From Flavobacteriaceae bacterium UJ101 (lineage in GTDB: Bacteria > Bacteroidota > Bacteroidia > Flavobacteriales > UJ101): a DNA stretch of 64,000 bases. Below are positions 51,849 through 62,348 of this stretch, one piece after another. The notes beneath the pieces were generated by a model, which did no database searches, was not told the origin of the DNA, and saw only the letters and a list, made by a program, of their open reading frames with translations. The stretch covers positions 1,126,501 to 1,190,500 of the forward strand of contig CP016269.1 in NCBI GenBank assembly GCA_001880285.1. Reading direction: 5' to 3'. Every line of letters begins with the position of its first letter. The first letter of the stretch is position 1. The translations under genes and the position numbers were made by a program.

Positions 51849-53645
51849 ATGTCCTTTTTCGAGAAAATATTGAGTATTAACCGATTTTTCCTAAAATCAT
51901 TACCTTATTTAAACCAATATATATCAAAATATAAAGGCGCTTATCTTATTGGTTTTTTATTTATCTTATTAAAAAATATTCTCATCATTATACCTATTCC
52001 ATACATTGGAAAAGCTATTAATGAAATTGAAAATGCTTTAAACCATCCTGAAAACAATCAAGAAGATTTTTTTCAAAATATTCTTCTCTATGGTAGTATA
52101 ATTATTTTTGCTCCTATTTTTTCAGGTATTTTTCAATTTTTAATGAGACAATCTATCGTTGTTGCTTCACGAAAAATTGAATTTGATTTAAAAAATGAAA
52201 TCTTTAAACATTATGAATCTTTGCCTCAATCATTTTATAAGAAAAATAAAACAGGGGATTTAATTTCAAGAATAAGTGAAGACGTTGGCCAAAGTAGAAT
52301 GTATCTAGGACCAGGAATCATGTATACCATGAACTTATTTTCTATCATCATTTTAGTTACCTATCAAATGATTTCCATTAATCCTGAGATGTCTTTATAC
52401 GTACTTATTCCTCTTCCAATATTATCTTTATTAATCTTTTTAATTAGTAAAACCATTAATATTAGAAGTAAATTAGTTCAACAACAACTCGCTGCCATCT
52501 CATCTTTTGTACAAGATTCTTTTTCGGGAATTCGTGTAATCAAATCTTATCATACAGAAGAAAAAATCATCAAGGATTACACTCTTGAAACCAAAAAATA
52601 TAAAAATCGCAGTATTTCAATGGCTGCTATCAATGCTTTTTTCTTTCCTATGATCATTTTAATTATAGGGTTCAGTTACTTATTTATTCTTTATGTTGGA
52701 GGAAAGAAATATGCTCTTGGTGAAATTAATGACATCGGAACAATTGCCCAATTTTTCATGTACACAAGCCTACTTATATGGCCTTTCACGGTAACTGGAT
52801 GGGTAACTTCTGTTATTCAAAGAGCTGAAGCAGCTCAAAAAAGAATCAATGACTTTTTACAAACTGATCCTCAAATTCAAAACCATAATCCTAATCCTTC
52901 AAAAATTGAAGGTACTATTGAGTTTAAGAATGTTTCTTTTACATATGATAATACTGGAATTCAAGCTCTAAAAGGAATTTCTTTTAAAATTAACAAAGGG
53001 CAAACATTAGCTATATTGGGGAAGACTGGATCAGGAAAAACAACCATCGCAGAACTTATTACACGAATGTATGATATTCAATCTGGATCAATAGAAATAG
53101 ATGGGGAAGATATTAAAAAGATTAATTTAAATGATTTAAGAAATAGCATTGGTTACGTGCCCCAAGAAGCTTATTTATTCTCAGATTCTATTAAAAACAA
53201 TATTGGTTTTGGTTTAAATCAATCTGAACTAACAGATGAAAAGATAGTAAATGCTACTAAAAAAGCTGTTATTCATGATAATATTATACATTTTCAAGAC
53301 GGATATGACACAATTCTTGGAGAACGAGGTGTAACTTTATCAGGTGGTCAAAAGCAACGTATTTCTATTGCTAGAGCTCTAATAAAGACACCTAAAATTT
53401 ATATTTTTGACGATAGTCTTTCAGCTGTCGATACAGAAACAGAAGAAAAAATATTACAAAATTTAACAGATTCAACCCAAAATACAACAACAATTATCAT
53501 TACCCATCGAATTTCCTCTGCAAAAAATGCAGATTATATTATTGTATTAAATGATGGGAAAATCATTGAAAACGGTACTCATAACGCCTTGACAAGCAAA
53601 CAAGGGTATTATAACTCCTTGTTTTTACAACAATTATCTACATAA
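51849..53645 (+). CDS. ABC transporter ATP-binding protein/permease (exporter half)
   Basis: The 598-residue protein has a six-span permease domain (about residues 30-320) and a nucleotide-binding domain. Walker A is GKTGSGKT (391-398), the signature is LSGGQKQR, Walker B is IYIFDDSLSAVD, and the switch histidine is in ITHRIS. It is of the MsbA/MdlB half-exporter type and works as a dimer. A Bacteroidota-type promoter lies 24 bases upstream. The substrate (lipid, drug or peptide) cannot be read. Confidence 0.94.
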   Translation: MSFFEKILSINRFFLKSLPYLNQYISKYKGAYLIGFLFILLKNILIIIPIPYIGKAINEIENALNHPENNQEDFFQNILLYGSIIIFAPIFSGIFQFLMRQSIVVASRKIEFDLKNEIFKHYESLPQSFYKKNKTGDLISRISEDVGQSRMYLGPGIMYTMNLFSIIILVTYQMISINPEMSLYVLIPLPILSLLIFLISKTINIRSKLVQQQLAAISSFVQDSFSGIRVIKSYHTEEKIIKDYTLETKKYKNRSISMAAINAFFFPMIILIIGFSYLFILYVGGKKYALGEINDIGTIAQFFMYTSLLIWPFTVTGWVTSVIQRAEAAQKRINDFLQTDPQIQNHNPNPSKIEGTIEFKNVSFTYDNTGIQALKGISFKINKGQTLAILGKTGSGKTTIAELITRMYDIQSGSIEIDGEDIKKINLNDLRNSIGYVPQEAYLFSDSIKNNIGFGLNQSELTDEKIVNATKKAVIHDNIIHFQDGYDTILGERGVTLSGGQKQRISIARALIKTPKIYIFDDSLSAVDTETEEKILQNLTDSTQNTTTIIITHRISSAKNADYIIVLNDGKIIENGTHNALTSKQGYYNSLFLQQLST

Positions 53646-53715
53646 CTTTTGCATGTATACATTTTTTTTATAATCTTTGTGTCATTAAACATAACACACT
53701 TTTTTATTTAAATAC

Positions 53716-54075
53716 ATGGAAAAAAACTTACTAAACAATGAAGATATATTCTCCAAGGTCTTAAGAGCTGGGAGAAGAACTTACTTCTTTGATGTTAGAG
53801 AGACACGTGCTGGGGATTATTATTTGACAATCACTGAAAGCAAAAAGAATGTAAACGAAGACGGTAGCTTTGATTATAAAAAGCACAAAATTTATTTATA
53901 CAAAGAAGATTTTGCAAAATTTCATGAATTATTTAGTGAAGCATCTTCTTTTATATTAAACGAAAAAGGAGAAGAAGTCATTTCTGATAGACATCAACCT
54001 GATTGGAATGAAAAGCTAGATGAAAAGAAGAATGAAACAGACAACTTCACCGAAGTAAATTTTGATGACATTTAA
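53716..54075 (+). CDS. DUF3276 / PUR-family nucleic-acid-binding protein
   Basis: The 119-residue protein carries a PUR-repeat-like fold with VLRAGRRTYFFDVRETRAGDYYLTITESKK and KHKIYLYKEDFAKFHELFSEA, the family seen throughout Bacteroidota as DUF3276. Related PUR-alpha proteins bind single-stranded purine-rich DNA or RNA. It has no membrane segment. It is a short gene 70 bases after the ABC transporter and ends at a strong bidirectional terminator. Confidence 0.93.
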   Translation: MEKNLLNNEDIFSKVLRAGRRTYFFDVRETRAGDYYLTITESKKNVNEDGSFDYKKHKIYLYKEDFAKFHELFSEASSFILNEKGEEVISDRHQPDWNEKLDEKKNETDNFTEVNFDDI

Positions 54076-54099
54076 AAATCAAAAAATCAATATTATTTT

Positions 54100-54135
54100 A
54101 TAAAACGTTCAAATCTTTTAATTTGAACGTTTTTT
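54100..54135. terminator. Bidirectional terminator between the DUF3276 and GH97 genes
   Basis: AAAACGTTCAAAT (54102-54114) and ATTTGAACGTTTT (54121-54133) form a 13-bp stem around six bases, between two convergent genes. Confidence 0.8.
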
Positions 54136-54137
54136 GT

Positions 54138-56228
54138 TTACTTTTTACGAATACTGATTGCGTAACCTCCACCTGGAGCTAAATGTATAGGTAAATGTGT
54201 ATTTTTTTCTACTTCAACTGTATTTATCGAAACAGCAGTAGGATTTACTTCCCAATTAGCATCTGGGGCATCTCTATAGATTGTTGCTTCATACTTTCCT
54301 CCATCCAAAAAATCAAATGAAATATTCATATCACGAGTCGTTCGATTCGTAATTCCTCCAACAAACCAATTATCTTTTCCTTTTTCTTTACGAGCAATCG
54401 TAACATATTCTCCTATTTCTCCATTTAAAACAATAGACTTATCCCAATCTACAGCAACATCTTTTATAAATTGCAATGCAGGTTGGTTTCTATAATTTTC
54501 TGGTAAATCGGCCACCATTTGCAAAGGAGAATAAATCACAACATACAAAGCCAATTGCTTTGCTAAAGTTGTTCTTACATATTGATCTTTTCTATATCGA
54601 TCAAATTTTATATCAAAAATTCCCGGAGTATAATCAATCGGCCCTGCTAACATTCTTGTAAAAGGCAATATTGTAGTATGTTCTGGTGGATTTCCGCCTC
54701 CCCAAGCATTATATTCCATTCCTCTAACACATTCTCGAGTCATCATATTAGGATAAGTACGCCTTTTTCCTGTTGCTTTCAAAGTTTCATGAGCATCAAT
54801 TGTAATATTATATTTTGCAGCTGTTTCAATTACTTTTTGATGATGATTTACCATCCATTGTCCATGATGATATTCTCCTTTAGGAGAAAGAATAGGACCA
54901 GCATAACCTGTTTTAACAGCTTGAATACCTTTTGAATTATAGTATTTCATCGCACCTTCTAATCGTTTATCATAATTTTCAGCATCACCTGATGTTTCAT
55001 GATGACCAATTAGGCTCACATTACTTTCTTTTGCTTTATTTAAAATCAAATCTATATTAAAATCAGAATTAGGCTTTTCATAATCAAAAAAATCTATGTG
55101 ATCTCCTGATCCCCAAAATTCCCATCCTTCATTCCATCCTTCAACTAAAAGTCCTTTAAAACCTTCTCTTTTATTAAATTCAATATAATTCAATACATTT
55201 TTCGTATTGGCTCCATGCTTTCCTTTATTACTCCAACCTGTAACTGACTTATTATATGACCATGATGATTTTCCAACATGCATTTCCCACCATACTCCAG
55301 TATATTTCATAGGATCTATATAATCTATATTTTTATAAGTTGTAGGTTCATTCAAATTCACAATTAAATTTGAGGTGATCAAATCACCTGCCTTATCTGC
55401 TATTTGAATGGTTCTCCAAGGAGTATGAAAAGGAGTTGAAATTCGAACTTTATCACCGTTAGCCCATGGGACTAATTCTGATTGTAGTATATCACCTGAT
55501 TTAACAGCCAAAGTCATATCCGAATAGTTAGTCAAATCAGCTTCATGAATTGATAGAAAAAGGCTATCTGACACTTTCATTGTCAAAGGTGTATTTGTTG
55601 CTTTCATATTAGCCACAAAACGATCTGGACGCTCTTCATAGCCCACCTTTTTTGCATTAATTTCACTTATTTTCGATTTTGTAAATAAATATTCATAGGA
55701 ATGATAGTCCGCAGGAATCCACCATGCTGTATGATCTCCTGTCAAATTAAACTGAGTATTTTCTTGCATAATGACAACTTCTTTCATTTGTTCTTGTTCA
55801 GGAAATTCATATCGAAATCCAAGTCCATCATCATACAATCGAAATATAACATTTAACTTTCGATTTAACTTACTTGTTTCTTGTAATTCTACTTTCAATT
55901 CATTATAAGAATTATCTATTTCAGAATCTTCACCCCAAATTGGGTTCCATTTTTCAGAAAAAGATTTTGTAGACGTATTTAAAATTGTAAAATATTCTTT
56001 TAAACTGGGGACTTCCTTTAAATCAAAACCTAGTTTAGAAGTATCTATAATCACCTGTGAACCCTTTGTAATTCTATATGCAGGTTCAGCTTCATTCGTC
56101 AATAAAAACTCAACCTGTAATGTATTATTAGGGGATTGTATTTGCTTCACAAGTTTTATTTCTTCTTTCTGACAAGAAAACAGTGTAAAAAAATACACAA
56201 TTATAAAATATATTCTGCTCATTTTCAT
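54138..56228 (-). CDS. Glycoside hydrolase family 97 lipoprotein
   Basis: The start is set at the ATG at 56228 (696 residues); the frame to 56270 adds 14 residues without a credible signal. The lipobox is LFSC. GH97 has an N-terminal beta-sandwich (LRVEFLLTNEAEPAYRI type), a TIM barrel and a C-terminal sheet. Marks seen are GLLVEGWNEGWEFWG, SLIGHHETSGDAENYDKR, ITIDAHETLKATGKRRTYPNMMTRE and GPIDYTPGIFD. The HE and TRE glutamates fit the inverting alpha-glucosidase type (SusB-like) rather than the retaining alpha-galactosidase type. It acts on alpha-glucans or oligosaccharides outside the cytoplasm. No SusC/SusD pair lies nearby. Confidence 0.9.
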   Translation of the reverse strand: MKMSRIYFIIVYFFTLFSCQKEEIKLVKQIQSPNNTLQVEFLLTNEAEPAYRITKGSQVIIDTSKLGFDLKEVPSLKEYFTILNTSTKSFSEKWNPIWGEDSEIDNSYNELKVELQETSKLNRKLNVIFRLYDDGLGFRYEFPEQEQMKEVVIMQENTQFNLTGDHTAWWIPADYHSYEYLFTKSKISEINAKKVGYEERPDRFVANMKATNTPLTMKVSDSLFLSIHEADLTNYSDMTLAVKSGDILQSELVPWANGDKVRISTPFHTPWRTIQIADKAGDLITSNLIVNLNEPTTYKNIDYIDPMKYTGVWWEMHVGKSSWSYNKSVTGWSNKGKHGANTKNVLNYIEFNKREGFKGLLVEGWNEGWEFWGSGDHIDFFDYEKPNSDFNIDLILNKAKESNVSLIGHHETSGDAENYDKRLEGAMKYYNSKGIQAVKTGYAGPILSPKGEYHHGQWMVNHHQKVIETAAKYNITIDAHETLKATGKRRTYPNMMTRECVRGMEYNAWGGGNPPEHTTILPFTRMLAGPIDYTPGIFDIKFDRYRKDQYVRTTLAKQLALYVVIYSPLQMVADLPENYRNQPALQFIKDVAVDWDKSIVLNGEIGEYVTIARKEKGKDNWFVGGITNRTTRDMNISFDFLDGGKYEATIYRDAPDANWEVNPTAVSINTVEVEKNTHLPIHLAPGGGYAISIRKK

Positions 56229-56285
56229 GGTTTTAACACTCAAAAATAAAAAAAATTTATTATTATTCATAAAATCTTAAAAATA

Positions 56286-56317
56286 AAAAAGTCAACCCAT
56301 TTAGGTTGACTTTTTTT
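56286..56317 (-). terminator. Terminator downstream of tRNA-Cys
   Basis: AAGTCAACC (56289-56297) and GGTTGACTT (56304-56312) form a 9-bp stem, with U runs on both strands. It sits between the tRNA-Cys 3' end and the GH97 gene. Confidence 0.8.
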
Positions 56318-56318
56318 G

Positions 56319-56389
56319 AGGTGCCGGGCGGATTCGAACCGCCGTACACGGTGTTGCAGACCGCTGCCTAGCCGCTCGGCCACGGCACC
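56319..56389 (-). tRNA. tRNA-Cys (anticodon GCA)
   Basis: The 71-base minus-strand sequence folds into a standard cloverleaf. Acceptor arms are GGTGCCG and CGGCACC with discriminator T, the D arm has GGCCGAGCGGCTAGGC, the anticodon loop CTGCAAC holds GCA, and the T arm is GGCGGTTCGAATCCGCC. CCA is not encoded. A TATATTTG element lies at 56408-56415. Confidence 0.96.
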
Positions 56390-56407
56390 ATTTTATACTT
56401 GCGACAG

Positions 56408-56415
56408 CAAATATA
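56408..56415 (-). promoter_or_regulatory. tRNA-Cys -7 promoter element
   Basis: The minus strand reads TATATTTG, an exact TAnnTTTG, 18 bases before the tRNA 5' end. It is identical to the element of tRNA-Leu. Confidence 0.45.
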
Positions 56416-56434
56416 AAACAATATTTTTTATTTT

Positions 56435-56797
56435 CTAACTTTTATATGCTCTTTCTAAAATTACCGTGAATTTTTCCATATCACCTTCTACTGGAGGATT
56501 AATTTTTGAGATTGAAATCTCAGCCCATTTAACGTCTGACAATACCTTTCCTATTTCATTTAAAATACGATTACCCACATGTTCTATTGTTTTAGAAACA
56601 ATAGCCATTTGTTCATGAATAATCTTATTTAACTCTACATAATTAACTGTATCTTTAATATTATCTGTGTTAGAAACTTTTGATAAATCTGCTTTTACTA
56701 TCAAATTCACTTCGTAAAATGAACCTATCATTTCTTCAACTTGCATACATCCGTGGTAAGCAAAAATTTTAATATTTTGTAGGTGTAATTTTCCCAT
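56435..56797 (-). CDS. folB: Dihydroneopterin aldolase
   Basis: The 120-residue protein has the FolB motifs: KIFAYHGCMQVEEMIGSFYEVNLIV with the conserved histidine and glutamate, and TVNYVELNKIIHEQM. The catalytic lysine is in ISKINPPV. It cleaves dihydroneopterin to 6-hydroxymethyldihydropterin and glycolaldehyde in folate synthesis. The length is typical. Confidence 0.93.
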   Translation of the reverse strand: MGKLHLQNIKIFAYHGCMQVEEMIGSFYEVNLIVKADLSKVSNTDNIKDTVNYVELNKIIHEQMAIVSKTIEHVGNRILNEIGKVLSDVKWAEISISKINPPVEGDMEKFTVILERAYKS

Positions 56798-56844
56798 GAA
56801 GTAAAAATACTACTTTTTATGAATTTCCTATTCAAGATTTTTAT

Positions 56845-56876
56845 AAAAAAGACCACTACTTACGTAATGGCCTTCA
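56845..56876 (-). terminator. Terminator of the surface-protein gene at 56901
   Basis: On the minus strand AGGCCATTAC and GTAGTGGTCT form a 10-bp stem with two G-U pairs and a GTAA loop, followed by six U residues. The G-U pairs exist only on this strand. Confidence 0.7.
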
Positions 56877-56900
56877 TACTATTTTATTATAATTTAAATT

Positions 56901-57986
56901 CTAGGCTTTTCTCACTACTGACATAAATATAGTCTTCTCATTACTACCCGTAATTTCCATACACCACCATTTAAACTCATACCATCTCCATACTCCATCC
57001 GTTACCTTTACTTGTAAATTCGTCGTTAATACCTCCGCTAAACTCGTAGTCCAATATGTAATATTATTCGCATCAACTTGTACAAAACTTGTTGTTGGTG
57101 TAGCCGAAGTCGTTAACGTTACATTTAAATTCGTCTCATTCTCATTTACCTGGGTCGCAAACGTCTGATAACTTACCTGTTGATCAGAATCACTTACATT
57201 GTAAATTCTCGGATCATAAAACGACGCATCTACCCTAGCTAAATCCATTCGTAAACCATCAATTACTGGTAAATCAGAATATAAGGATGACAATAAAGTT
57301 CCTGCAGCTGCCGAATTTGGCATCGTCACTACTTTTGTTACCGTCTCTCCTATTCCTAATACATCTCCACTTACTGCTGCTGAACAACTCTCCGTTAAAA
57401 AACTTAATGCAAAATTTGCCGCATTAGGTGATGATTGTGCTGGTGTCCCCGTTAACGTATATACCAACTCCCCATTTCCAAAACTTAAATCACCTGCTTG
57501 TAATGTCGCTGTTAAACCTGTGTTTCCTGTCGATGCTATACCCGTTCCTGAAGAATACGATCCTCCATTACCTCCTGTATAGGGTACCGTCATTACTCCA
57601 TTATAAGCTTCTCCTGCTGTAAATGCTGCTGGACTCATTTGAGCCTCTCCACATTCTAAACTGGTAATTGAAGGATCTACCGTTGTACCATTATTAAGCT
57701 TTCTCCATTCGGATCCATTCCAATACAAATAACCTTCTGTACTCAACCCTCCTGTTCCTAAGTTGTAAACCAATAATCCTGTTGCAGGTGATGGTATCGT
57801 AGTTTGATCTGTATTCGATGACAATGCCACTCTTGGCCCTAAAAACCCTTTCTTACCATTGGCTGGTAATGAGGTTACATCTACATCTAAAATAGCTGAA
57901 CTATTAGGTGAACTAGTCCCTACTCCTACTTGAGCTAATAATGCAATATTCAATAATAGCATTATTCCAACAATTTGTTTTTTCAT
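56901..57986 (-). CDS. Secreted surface protein with QVGVGT-type N-terminus
   Basis: The start is set at the ATG at 57986 (361 residues), where a GGGAGGG purine tract and a good signal peptide (LLLNIALLAQ) occur. The longer frame adds 15 unlikely residues. After the signal comes VGVGTSSPNSSAILDVD, the same opening as the partial gene at the window start and as many flavobacterial adhesin-like proteins. LYWNGSEWRKLN is typical too. The middle is Gly-, Ser- and Thr-rich with beta-sheet character. No sorting tail is seen, so export is probably by the Sec route only. The codon use is richer in G and C than in neighbouring genes. Confidence 0.82.
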   Translation of the reverse strand: MKKQIVGIMLLLNIALLAQVGVGTSSPNSSAILDVDVTSLPANGKKGFLGPRVALSSNTDQTTIPSPATGLLVYNLGTGGLSTEGYLYWNGSEWRKLNNGTTVDPSITSLECGEAQMSPAAFTAGEAYNGVMTVPYTGGNGGSYSSGTGIASTGNTGLTATLQAGDLSFGNGELVYTLTGTPAQSSPNAANFALSFLTESCSAAVSGDVLGIGETVTKVVTMPNSAAAGTLLSSLYSDLPVIDGLRMDLARVDASFYDPRIYNVSDSDQQVSYQTFATQVNENETNLNVTLTTSATPTTSFVQVDANNITYWTTSLAEVLTTNLQVKVTDGVWRWYEFKWWCMEITGSNEKTIFMSVVRKA

Positions 57987-58124
57987 CCCTCCCTTACTTA
58001 TTAATTTTAATGAAGCAGCAAAGGTTCTCAAAAAAAAAGTTTCGTTAAATTATTTTCGACTACTAAGTGGTTTTTTTTCGATAAGAATCATAATTATATC
58101 GCTTAATAACCAAAACTTCCCTCA

Positions 58125-59807
<1,683 letters not shown>

Positions 59808-59858
59808 TTATTTTCTAAATAAAAAGTGTATAATTCACACTATTATAGCAATATCTTT

Positions 59859-61115
59859 TTATGACTCTTTTTTACCTTCTACTTTTTCAATTTCTCCATC
59901 TAATTTCACTTTTAAAGGTTTTATTTCCTTTAAAAATACTTCTTTTTGTTTTTTAGTTAAAGGATCACGGTTAGGTAAATTCTGTTTTAAAGGATCTACT
60001 TGTTTATTATTTTTCCAAAATCGATAACAAACATGAGGCCCTGTGGCCAAACCTGTTGATCCTACATAACCAATAACATCTCCTTGATTTACATAAGATC
60101 CTACTTTAAGTCCTTTTCTAAATCGTGACATATGTAAATATTGTGTAGAATAGGTTCCATTATGCTTGATTTTAATAAAATTACCGTTTCCTCTACCATA
60201 ACCTTTGCGTGTAATCACTCCATTTGCAGTAGCTAAAATAGGTGTTCCATGCGGTGCAGCATAGTCTGTTCCTAAATGGGGCTTTACTCTTTTTTGAACA
60301 GGATGGAAACGTTTTAAATTATATTTAGATGAAATTCGGAAAAACTTTAATGGAGCCTTCAAAAACATAGCTTTTAACTGATTCCCTTTTTCATTAAAGT
60401 ATTCAACATTTCCTTTATCATCTTTTCTAGCAAAGGCATAAAAATCTTTTCCTTTATGTTTGAATTTAACCGCTTTTAAATAATCCATTCCGATGGAAAC
60501 CGAATCTTCTACAAAACGTTCATCATAAATCATGGCAAATTCATCTTCACGTTTTAATTTAAAAAAGTTAATTGACCATTTGTATATATTTGAAAGCTCT
60601 CCTACTACATCTCTTCCTAAACCATTTTTAGATAATGTTTTAGATAAACTTCCTGTAATATTTCCTCCAATCATTTCTTCTCTAATTACAATTGGTTTCT
60701 TATAGGATCGTATTTTAACTCCTTCTTTAAGATCTACAATAATGTATTCAACTAAATCTTTCTTATAAATAAAATATTCTAATGCTTTTGGATTTCCTTT
60801 TTGTGTTAGAATATAATAATCATTACGAATTTTTAAATCTCTTGGCTTTATATAATTCGAGATAGAATCTAGGGTTTCTTTTTTAGTAAGAGGTATTTGA
60901 TATGAGTCTAAAAGAGTTGAAAGACTCTGTCCTTTTTTAATTTTCTTTTCGTGAACATCATAGTCTGCAAAATTAATCCCAAACTTCATAATTTTGGGAG
61001 TAGGAATTTGAATATCTTGGATTATTCTAACTTGTTCTTCCTTTTTTGTGCTTTTGCATGATGAAATTATCATCAATATACTCAAAACAAAAAGAATTGA
61101 CTTTTTTTCAATCAT
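59859..61115 (-). CDS. M23-family peptidoglycan endopeptidase, lipoprotein
   Basis: The 418-residue protein has a lipoprotein signal with ISSC (Cys20) and an N-terminal region of about 260 residues. The LytM (M23) domain follows, with HLGTDYAAPHGTPILATANG, the STQYLHMSRF strand and HVCYRFW near the end. His and Asp of HLGTD and His of HVCYRF are the zinc ligands. It cuts peptide cross-links of peptidoglycan. The next gene downstream is pgi, 84 bases away. The next upstream is the DUF3108 gene. Confidence 0.9.
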   Translation of the reverse strand: MIEKKSILFVLSILMIISSCKSTKKEEQVRIIQDIQIPTPKIMKFGINFADYDVHEKKIKKGQSLSTLLDSYQIPLTKKETLDSISNYIKPRDLKIRNDYYILTQKGNPKALEYFIYKKDLVEYIIVDLKEGVKIRSYKKPIVIREEMIGGNITGSLSKTLSKNGLGRDVVGELSNIYKWSINFFKLKREDEFAMIYDERFVEDSVSIGMDYLKAVKFKHKGKDFYAFARKDDKGNVEYFNEKGNQLKAMFLKAPLKFFRISSKYNLKRFHPVQKRVKPHLGTDYAAPHGTPILATANGVITRKGYGRGNGNFIKIKHNGTYSTQYLHMSRFRKGLKVGSYVNQGDVIGYVGSTGLATGPHVCYRFWKNNKQVDPLKQNLPNRDPLTKKQKEVFLKEIKPLKVKLDGEIEKVEGKKES

Positions 61116-61251
61116 CTTGTTGATTTTAATTCACAATAAACTTAACGTAAATCTTATAAAAAATATTGTAAATACGACCAAATACAAGATTCCAAAGATG
61201 ATACACTTTATTTTTGATGAATCACCTATTTTTCATCATTATGAAAGAGTA

Positions 61252-62022
61252 TTATTTGAATACTAATGTGTTTTTTAAATTTTTATATTCTGTCAAATCT
61301 GCTTTAAGAGAACCTACTGCTAAACTGGCTTTTATTTGAACTGGGATATGATTACGATCATTAGTTACCCAAACGGTTACACTTTCTTTTTCCTTAAACA
61401 CACGCCCAGAAACAACATAAGGACGTATTTTAAGACATTCTATCTTCCCAATATTCTTAATTTTCTTATATTCTCTACCTAATATTTTCAACTTTAAAGC
61501 ATACTCTTCTTCATCCATAAATATTTTAATATCAATTTCATCTCCAGCTTTCATTGTACTTGTGTCATAATCACGTAAGTAATAAAATGCCGAAATCATA
61601 TCTTGGATGTTCTTTTCTTGAAAATTGATGTAACGGGTCTTTTTATGCTTTTTATCGTTGACAAAGACTTGTTTTGAACTATGGTTAAATACTAATTCTT
61701 TATCTTTTGTATAACCTCCCTCATCTATTTTTCTAATAAACTTAGATGGTAAACCTGTTCCTTTATCAATATAACTCTCATAACGGTCTGTAACCTTAAA
61801 AAAAGTTTTAACTACTCCTGTTGTCCAACCTTTTCCTACAATATGAAAATGGTCTCTTCCTGCTATTTTTGATTCTTTTACCTCAATAGTAGACATTCCT
61901 GCATTTAAAGGACCATAATGAATTCTATATTTCAAAAACTCTCCTACTTTATAATTATGTTCTTGAGCATAATTGAATGTAAAAATAAAAAGACTTATAA
62001 TTAAGATGAAAACTTTCTTCAT
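61252..62022 (-). CDS. DUF3108 periplasmic protein
   Basis: The 256-residue protein has a signal peptide ending NYAQ and the DUF3108 layout: EFLKYRIHYGPLNAGMSTIEV, PSKFIRKIDEGGY, VWVTNDRNHIPVQIKASLAVGSLKADL. DUF3108 resembles a lipoprotein-carrier-like sheet. Its function is unknown. The gene lies 136 bases from the M23 gene. Confidence 0.88.
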   Translation of the reverse strand: MKKVFILIISLFIFTFNYAQEHNYKVGEFLKYRIHYGPLNAGMSTIEVKESKIAGRDHFHIVGKGWTTGVVKTFFKVTDRYESYIDKGTGLPSKFIRKIDEGGYTKDKELVFNHSSKQVFVNDKKHKKTRYINFQEKNIQDMISAFYYLRDYDTSTMKAGDEIDIKIFMDEEEYALKLKILGREYKKIKNIGKIECLKIRPYVVSGRVFKEKESVTVWVTNDRNHIPVQIKASLAVGSLKADLTEYKNLKNTLVFK

Positions 62023-62101
62023 AACTTCAATTTTAAACTAGATTTTACAAAATCTAAGCCAAAATTACCAGAAAACACACAAGAAACTGATTAACAACCA
62101 A

Positions 62102-62344
62102 TTATAAAATATTAATTACTTGTTCAATTTCAGGCACATGCTTTTTTATCGTCATCTCAACACCCGACTTTAATGTCATTTGATTAATAGAACATGCTGT
62201 ACAGGTTCCTAAAAGACGAACTTTAACTAACTTATCATCAATGATTTCTACTAGTTCAATATCCCCTCCATCTGCTTTTAAAAATGGACGAATTTCTTCT
62301 AATGCTACTTCTATTTTATTTTGAATATTTGACATGATCTTCAT
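62102..62344 (-). CDS. NifU-like iron-sulfur scaffold protein
   Basis: The 80-residue protein is the NifU C-terminal domain type with the conserved GTCTACSINQMTLKSGVE, in which the CxxC (Cys48, Cys51 counting from the first ATG) binds an iron-sulfur cluster. An internal Met four codons on could be the real start. It follows apbC by four bases, so the two form an operon for iron-sulfur assembly. It would act in the cytoplasm. Confidence 0.92.
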   Translation of the reverse strand: MKIMSNIQNKIEVALEEIRPFLKADGGDIELVEIIDDKLVKVRLLGTCTACSINQMTLKSGVEMTIKKHVPEIEQVINIL

Positions 62345-62348
62345 TTTT

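Noticed and set aside
61048-61266. Plus-strand frame of 72 codons between the M23 and DUF3108 genes
   Set aside because: The frame overlaps the M23 start and DUF3108 end in opposite sense, with no promoter or family.
62039-62056. 8-bp palindrome TAGATTTT/AAAATCTA before the DUF3108 gene
   Set aside because: The stem is almost all A and T and has no related copy in the window; not enough for an operator call.
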